Shown piece after piece: positions 14,730-18,861 of a DNA stretch of 18,861 bases. The position numbers and the translations under genes were made by a program. Location: the NCBI GenBank assembly GCA_964522805.1, contig CAZFWP010000030.1, positions 1-18,861 of the forward strand, in the 5' to 3' direction. Under the pieces are notes generated by a model. That model was not told the DNA's origin. It was given only the letters and a program-made list of their open reading frames with translations, and ran no database searches. Numbering within the stretch: the stretch's first letter is position 1; each line of letters opens with the position of its first letter. The DNA is from CAZBYL01 sp964522805 (GTDB taxonomy: Bacteria; Synergistota; Synergistia; Synergistales; Synergistaceae).

Positions 14730-17285
14730 ATGTTTGAACTGATTGTGAACGGTCAAAAAGTCTTATCAGCGGAAAACCGCAAACTGCTGGATTTCTTGAG
14801 AGAAGATCTTCACCTTACATCAGTAAAAAATGGCTGCGGTGAAGGCGCTTGCGGCACTTGCATGGTTCTCATTGACGGCAAAGCGGTTAAGGCCTGTGTG
14901 CAGCAAATCAAAAATCTCTCAGGCAAAAGCATTATTACCGTAGAGGGGCTGAACTTAAGGGAAAAAGCAGTTTATTCCTATGCATTCGCGGCCGCAGGCG
15001 CGGTACAGTGCGGCTTTTGCATTCCCGGAATGGTCATATCCGCCAAGGGTTTAATCGACAAGGAACCTAATCCGACCAAGGAACAGGTTAAAGAGGCGAT
15101 AAAAAATAATATCTGCCGCTGCACCGGCTATAAAAAAATAGAAGAGGCGATAATGCTTGCAGCGAAGATGTTCCGCGAGTGTACTGAGATTCCCAGCGAG
15201 CATTACCGTGGCATTCTCGGCGAAAACATGCAGCGGACAGATGCGGCGGCTAAAGTTCTGGGAAGTGCGGAATATTCCGCCGACATCTATCTTGAAGGAA
15301 TGCTGGTCGGTTCTGCACTGCGCAGCGAGTATCCGCGCGCGGTGGTCAAGTCAATCGATGTTTCCGCAGCGAAAAAGCTTCCCGGCGTTGCGGCGGTGAT
15401 TACCGCTGCCGAATTGCCGGGAAAACAAAAAGTCGGGCATCTGAAAAAAGATTTTGACGTGCTGATACCGGTAGGATCATGTACTCACTACCTTGGAGAT
15501 GCCATTGCTCTTGTTGCTGCGGAAACTTATGAAATACTTGAAGAAGCTAAAAAATTAATTAAAGTGGAGTATGAGGTCTTGACCCCGCTTACCTCGCCTG
15601 CTGAATCATTGGCAGATGGGGCGCCGCTTATCCACGAGGACGGCAACGTGATGTCCCGTATTTCTTTGGTACGCGGCAATGCCGAGGAAGCCATCGCTGC
15701 CTCCAAGTACGTTGTCACTAACCACTACAGCCTGCCATTCACCGAACATGCGTACCTTGAACCGGAAACGGCTGTGGCTTTACCAGAGGGAGATACTGTG
15801 CGTGTATACTGCGGCGACCAGGGTGTATACCAGACTCAGGGTGAAGTTGCCGAGGCGACCGGGCTTACTCGTGACAAGGTGCACGTAACGGCAAAGATGG
15901 TTGGCGGCGGCTTTGGCGGCAAGGAGGACCAGACGGTGCAGCACCATGCGGCGCTGTTGGCCTTGGCTGCCCAAAGGCCGGTAAAGGTCTCACTGACAAG
16001 GCAGGAGAGTTTGGTTGTCAGCACAAAACGCCATCCGATGGAGATTGATATGACAACGGCCTGTGATGAAAACGGATACTTGACGGCGATGAAGGCTGTG
16101 ATAATTTCAGATACCGGAGCATACGCCTCATTAGGCGGGCCTGTTCTTCAACGAGCTTGCACTCACGCTGCGGGACCTTACAATTACCATAACATTAGCA
16201 TTGTAGGGACAGCCGCATACACCAATAACCCACCAGCGGGAGCATTCCGCGGCTTTGGCGTAACGCAAAGCTGCTTTGCCACAGAATGTAATATTAATAA
16301 ACTTGCGGAAATGGCGGGGCTTTCTCCGTGGGAGATGCGCTTCCGAAATGCTATCCGTCCAAACGATACACTTCCCAACGGTCAGATCGCTGATGAATCA
16401 ACTGCTCTTGAGGAGACACTGCTGGCGGTAAAAGAAATTTGCGAGAAAAACCCGCAGGCGGGGATTGCCTGTGCGATGAAAAACGCGGGTTTAGGCGTTG
16501 GCGTGCCCGATTTTGGACGCTGCTGCCTGAGAGTAAAAGAGGGCAAAGTGCACATCGCTACCAGCGCAGCCTGTATTGGTCAGGGAATGGGAACTGTTGC
16601 CACTCAGATGTTCTGTGATGTGAGCGGTGTCTCGCCCGAAAATGTGGTGCATGATCCAGCAGACTCTTTTTACACACCTGATTCAGGCAACACAACGGCT
16701 TCAAGACAGACCGTCATTACAGGCGAGGCCGTTTGCCGAGCTGCGCTTAAATTTAAAGAGGCGGCGATGGATAAATCTCTTGCTGAGCTGGAAGGGTACG
16801 AATTTTACGCCGAATTTGAAAGCGTAACTGATAAAATGGGTTCCGATAAGCCACACCCGGTGAGCCACATCTCATACGGGTACGCGACGCAGGTGGCGGA
16901 GCTTGATGATAACGGTAAACTTAAGAGACTTATCGCCGTACATGATGTGGGCAAGGCGATAAACCCCAAAAGTGTTGAAGGACAAATCGAGGGCGGATTG
17001 GTTATGAGTATGGGATATGCACTCACGGAAGATTTTCCCCTCAACGGCTGTGTCCCCACCGCTAAATTCGGTACACTTGGCCTCTTTAAAGCAAACATGG
17101 TCCCTGAAATTGAGACCATTGTTCTTGGCAAGACAAATGGAGGCTTTGCCGGCGGGGCGAAGGGTGTCGGTGAGATAGCCGCCATTCCAGGTGCTCCTGC
17201 AGTGCAGTTGGCATATTATAACTATGATGGCAAATTTCGCACTAAATTGCCTTTGGAAGACACCCCGTACAGCAAAAAGAAGTAA
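14730..17285 (+). CDS. Selenium-dependent-type xanthine dehydrogenase, fused 2Fe-2S and molybdopterin subunits
   Basis: An 851-residue molybdenum hydroxylase acting on purines such as xanthine or, in reverse, urate. The N-terminal plant-type 2Fe-2S ligands are Cys36, 41, 44, 56; the second cluster has Cys94, 97, 129, 131 (GFC and CRC motifs). The molybdopterin domains follow, with GGGFGGKED (392-400), GAFRGFG (504-510), GQGMG (617-621) and GGAKGVGE (808-815), whose Glu815 is the expected catalytic base. No FAD domain is present, unlike classical XDH, so YgfK probably takes that role. The family's selenium is a labile atom, not selenocysteine, and no in-frame TGA is used. Start chosen at 14730 because GGGGAGG lies seven bases upstream; a start at 14646 would overlap ygfK by 80 bases. 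No clear terminator follows. Confidence 0.94.
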   Translation: MFELIVNGQKVLSAENRKLLDFLREDLHLTSVKNGCGEGACGTCMVLIDGKAVKACVQQIKNLSGKSIITVEGLNLREKAVYSYAFAAAGAVQCGFCIPGMVISAKGLIDKEPNPTKEQVKEAIKNNICRCTGYKKIEEAIMLAAKMFRECTEIPSEHYRGILGENMQRTDAAAKVLGSAEYSADIYLEGMLVGSALRSEYPRAVVKSIDVSAAKKLPGVAAVITAAELPGKQKVGHLKKDFDVLIPVGSCTHYLGDAIALVAAETYEILEEAKKLIKVEYEVLTPLTSPAESLADGAPLIHEDGNVMSRISLVRGNAEEAIAASKYVVTNHYSLPFTEHAYLEPETAVALPEGDTVRVYCGDQGVYQTQGEVAEATGLTRDKVHVTAKMVGGGFGGKEDQTVQHHAALLALAAQRPVKVSLTRQESLVVSTKRHPMEIDMTTACDENGYLTAMKAVIISDTGAYASLGGPVLQRACTHAAGPYNYHNISIVGTAAYTNNPPAGAFRGFGVTQSCFATECNINKLAEMAGLSPWEMRFRNAIRPNDTLPNGQIADESTALEETLLAVKEICEKNPQAGIACAMKNAGLGVGVPDFGRCCLRVKEGKVHIATSAACIGQGMGTVATQMFCDVSGVSPENVVHDPADSFYTPDSGNTTASRQTVITGEAVCRAALKFKEAAMDKSLAELEGYEFYAEFESVTDKMGSDKPHPVSHISYGYATQVAELDDNGKLKRLIAVHDVGKAINPKSVEGQIEGGLVMSMGYALTEDFPLNGCVPTAKFGTLGLFKANMVPEIETIVLGKTNGGFAGGAKGVGEIAAIPGAPAVQLAYYNYDGKFRTKLPLEDTPYSKKK

Positions 17286-17389
17286 CGGCGCAAGACAGGT
17301 TGAAAATAGATGTGGAGCTGCCCAGATAAATAACCTTGGCGCTTCTACCCGCGGAAAACGATATGCGTAAAAGCATGCCAACAGCGGTT

Positions 17390-17417
17390 TTGTAATTTAC
17401 ACGCAATCTGTTATAAT
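17390..17417 (+). promoter_or_regulatory. Promoter of RNase P RNA
   Basis: A perfect TATAAT (17412-17417) is preceded by TTGTAA (17390-17395) at a 16-base spacing, and transcription would start close to 17427 where the RNA fold begins. The stretch from the XDH stop to here (17286-17389) holds no gene or clear terminator that I can see. Confidence 0.75.
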
Positions 17418-17426
17418 CATCGTTTG

Positions 17427-17766
17427 TGAGTGTCCAGTCCAGCCGCTAGCTTACGCTAGAGGAAAGTCCGGGCTCCGCAGGGCAGGATGCAGGAGAAATT
17501 CCTGCGAGTGTGAACTCAGGGAAAGTGCCACAGAGAAGCAGACCGCCCGTTTTGGGTAAGGGTGAAAAGGTGGGGTAAGAGCCCACCGCGCAGGAGGTGA
17601 CTCCTGTGGCTGGTAAACCCCATCCGGAGCAAGGTCGAATAGGGGAGGATGAGGCTGCCCGCTGACTCCCGGGTACGACCGCTCATTTTCGGCTGTAAGG
17701 CCGGAATTAGATAAATGGCTGGAAGGATTTTAATTCCTTACAAAACCCGGCTTATCGGACGCTCTC
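17427..17766 (+). ncRNA. rnpB: RNase P RNA (bacterial class A)
   Basis: This is the catalytic RNA that removes 5' leaders from tRNA precursors. The hallmark 5' core GAGGAAAGTCCGGGCTC begins near 17459, followed by GGGCAGGATGC. The 3' hallmark with ACAAAACCCGGCTTATCGG ends near 17758. The terminal helix P1 pairs GAGTGTCC (17428-17435) with GGACGCTC (17757-17764), including one G-U pair, which sets the ends to within a few bases. The length of about 340 bases is normal for class A. It has its own promoter and a very strong terminator. Confidence 0.95.
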
Positions 17767-17767
17767 A

Positions 17768-17812
17768 AATATAGAGGCGATGGACATAATGTCCATCGCC
17801 TCTATATTTTTT
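17768..17812 (+). terminator. Strong intrinsic terminator of rnpB
   Basis: Perfect 20-base arms (17768-17787 and 17789-17808) around a single central base form a long hairpin, in practice with a small ATAAT loop. It is followed by a run of T (17807-17812). It starts directly after helix P1 of RNase P RNA. Confidence 0.93.
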
Positions 17813-17863
17813 AATGTAAAATAAAATAATTACTTTAAAAACAACTGTTTGAAAAAATATAAA

Positions 17864-17875
17864 TGTATGCATACA
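17864..17875. repeat. 12-base perfect palindrome in the rnpB-mraZ intergenic region
   Basis: TGTATGCATACA is its own reverse complement. Palindromes of this shape occur as operators of GntR-type regulators, but no such regulator is in the window, and a single short palindrome in AT-rich DNA may be chance. The rest of 17813-17979 is AT-rich and holds no gene I can support. Confidence 0.3.
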
Positions 17876-17979
17876 GATAGACATCTTTTTAGTTTTTAAC
17901 TTAATAATGCTAGACAATGACAGGCTTTATTGGCATTTTTCGTAATAATGAGTCTCTAGGCCTAATTAAATTTAGCGCA

Positions 17980-18007
17980 TTGGAAATGAAGGTATTGCCA
18001 GTATAAC
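17980..18007 (+). promoter_or_regulatory. Candidate promoter of mraZ-rsmH (dcw cluster)
   Basis: TTGGAA (17980-17985) and TATAAC (18002-18007) are spaced 16 bases apart. A second possible pair, TTGCCA (17995-18000) with TATATT (18016-18021), has a short 15-base spacer. Either way transcription starts in or just beside the MraZ repeats. Confidence 0.5.
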
Positions 18008-18021
18008 CATTTGCATATATT

Positions 18022-18061
18022 GTGGGGTAAAGTGGAAGATAGTGGAAGAAAGTGGGTGAAT
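18022..18061 (+). promoter_or_regulatory. MraZ operator: four direct repeats with 10-base period
   Basis: GTGG begins at 18022, 18032, 18042 and 18052, the last three preceded by A (A-GTGG). This regular 10-base array just upstream of mraZ matches the known type of MraZ box, to which the ring-shaped MraZ protein binds to control its own operon. The last repeat ends six bases before the start codon, so bound MraZ would also cover the ribosome binding region. Confidence 0.88.
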
Positions 18062-18066
18062 AATCG

Positions 18067-18492
18067 ATGCTGATGGGGAGCTACAACCATAAACTAGACG
18101 GTAAGGGCAGAACAGTTCTTCCCTCTCGTTTCAGAGAAGAGCTTGGTACATCTGTTGTTGCAACCATCGGAATCGATTCTTGTATTGCCCTTTATCCAAC
18201 AGATCGTTGGGAAGAGCTTTTGTTGAAATTAAAAGATTTATCTTCCTTCAAGAAAAAAGCCAGAGATTTCCGACGTGTTTTACTTTCAATGGCCACCGAG
18301 CAAGAGATAGACAGTACCGGAAGGATACTTCTGCCGGCTCTTTTGCGCGACTATGCAGGAGCGGAACAGGAGATCATTCTGATTGGAGCTGAGGATCATA
18401 TAGAAGTTTGGGATGCGAAGAAATGGGAAGAACACCGCAGCGAAGTTCTCTCTGATTTCAGTGATTTGGCAGAGGAGCTGGAAGGGCTATGA
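18067..18492 (+). CDS. mraZ: MraZ transcriptional regulator of the dcw cluster
   Basis: A 141-residue DNA-binding protein with two AbrB/SpoVT-like halves, first gene of the division and cell-wall (dcw) cluster. The paired D-x-x-x-R motifs are DGKGR (11-15) and DSTGR (82-86). The start at 18067 gives MLMGSYNHKLD, which lines up with the usual MFMGEYNHxID start. There is no strong classic Shine-Dalgarno; the G-rich last operator repeat may double as one. The stop overlaps the rsmH start as ATGA (18489-18492), so the two are coupled. It probably represses its own operon through the repeats at 18022-18061. Confidence 0.96.
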   Translation: MLMGSYNHKLDGKGRTVLPSRFREELGTSVVATIGIDSCIALYPTDRWEELLLKLKDLSSFKKKARDFRRVLLSMATEQEIDSTGRILLPALLRDYAGAEQEIILIGAEDHIEVWDAKKWEEHRSEVLSDFSDLAEELEGL

Positions 18493-18824
18493 GTGAACAT
18501 GTTTCGGTGATGGTCAATGAAGTCCTTGAGGCCCTTAAGCCGTGGAATAGTGTCGATGTAGTGGTGGACGCCACATTGGGGCTTGGCGGTCATTCCGGGA
18601 ATATCTTGGTGAACTGTCCTTCTGCGAAGATTATCGGTTTTGATCAAGACCCGTTCGCAAGAGAGATTGCCTCCCAAAACCTCGCTACGTTTAAAGGCAG
18701 AGTGGAGATAGTCGCGGATAATTTTCGCCATATCGGCAAGTTGACCGATCGAGAGGGTTGGGGCGGGGCATCTGCGGTACTCTTTGATTTGGGTGTTTCA
18801 AATCTTCAGTTAACAAACGCAGAA
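18489..18824 (+). CDS. rsmH: 16S rRNA (cytosine-1402-N4)-methyltransferase RsmH, 5' part only
   Basis: RsmH (MraW) methylates N4 of C1402 in 16S rRNA using S-adenosylmethionine. The first 112 residues are present. SAM-binding motifs are visible: DATLGLGGHS (27-36), FDQDP (51-55) and FDLGVS (99-104). The family continues QLxxAERGFSF; here genomic sequence stops after the Ala-Glu codons at 18824, where the sequencing adapter starts. The truncation is an assembly artefact and not a broken gene. It follows mraZ with a four-base overlap, the standard dcw order. Confidence 0.95.
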
Positions 18825-18861
18825 AGATCGGAAGAGCACACGTCTGAACTCCAGTCACAGC
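18825..18861. other. Illumina TruSeq P7-side adapter (assembly artefact)
   Basis: The 34 bases at 18825-18858, from AGATCGGAAGAGC to CCAGTCAC, match the TruSeq indexed adapter exactly. The last three bases (AGC) would be the start of the i7 index, compatible with the index I remember as D712. The apparent open frame that runs on from rsmH through this stretch is not real. Confidence 0.98.

Noticed and set aside
14730..17285. Selenocysteine codon in the selenium-dependent hydroxylase or its neighbours
   Set aside because: No in-frame TGA interrupts any of these genes; the selenium in this enzyme class is a labile atom at the Mo centre, not encoded selenocysteine.
18825..18861. rsmH continuing in frame to the end of the window
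   Set aside because: From 18825 the bases are sequencing adapter; the encoded residues do not match the RsmH family.
1..18861. CRISPR array, insertion sequence, phage genes or tRNA genes
   Set aside because: I saw no spaced direct repeats other than the MraZ boxes, no transposase or integrase motifs, no phage proteins and no tRNA-like cloverleaf.

Overview
The window looks like one complete assembly contig. Illumina TruSeq adapter sits at both ends: bases 1-46 (P5 side, including an 8-base index) and 18825-18861 (P7 side). Real sequence therefore runs from 47 to 18824, and the first and last genes are cut by adapter. The gene content (oxygen-sensitive selenium/molybdenum hydroxylase system, ammonia-lyase, carbamate kinase) and strong AGGAGG-type ribosome binding sites suggest an anaerobic, probably gut-associated bacterium. 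The MraZ and RsmH sequences do not look enterobacterial. Synergistota or a Clostridia-like lineage is plausible, but I cannot settle the phylum from sequence alone.

Layout. (1) 47-1119, plus strand: the 3' end of pxpA (5-oxoprolinase subunit A, LamB/YcsF family) and a DUF1445/YcsI hydro-lyase, ending at a probably bidirectional terminator. (2) 1316-11370, all minus strand: a long catabolic operon read from right to left, consisting of a PAS/HTH regulator, diaminopropionate ammonia-lyase (ygeX/dpaL), M20 hydrolase (ygeY), carbamoyltransferase-like ygeW, a NAT/NCS2 purine permease, aminohydrolase ssnA, yqeB, carbamate kinase, a terminator hairpin, and a CobW-type GTPase. (3) 11371-11743: a divergent AT-rich control region with good sigma-70-like promoters on both strands and two dyads. 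(4) 11744-17285, plus strand: ygfK (a large FAD/Fe-S electron-transfer protein) and a fused 2Fe-2S/molybdopterin xanthine dehydrogenase. (5) 17390-18824, plus strand: housekeeping loci, namely RNase P RNA with promoter and terminator, then mraZ behind a four-repeat MraZ operator, then the start of rsmH.

How the genes work together. The core is a compact version of the ygeWXY-yqeAB-ssnA-ygfK-xdh gene set of E. coli and many gut anaerobes, which has been linked to anaerobic purine/urate breakdown and to selenium-dependent molybdenum hydroxylases. The inferred scheme is as follows. The permease imports xanthine or urate. XDH plus YgfK exchange electrons between the purine and NAD(P)H or ferredoxin. 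SsnA and YgeY hydrolyse ring-derived intermediates. YgeW transfers or phosphorolyses a carbamoyl group, and carbamate kinase harvests ATP from carbamoyl phosphate. DpaL turns 2,3-diaminopropionate into pyruvate and ammonia. YqeB serves hydroxylase maturation, and the CobW GTPase may be a metal chaperone.

The most notable points are a permease in which two normally acidic NAT-family residues are Gln and Asn, the adapter-bounded contig, a CobW protein with a changed cysteine motif sited behind a terminator, the divergent control region, and the absence from the window of a hydantoinase-type ring opener, YqeC and a separate FAD subunit.
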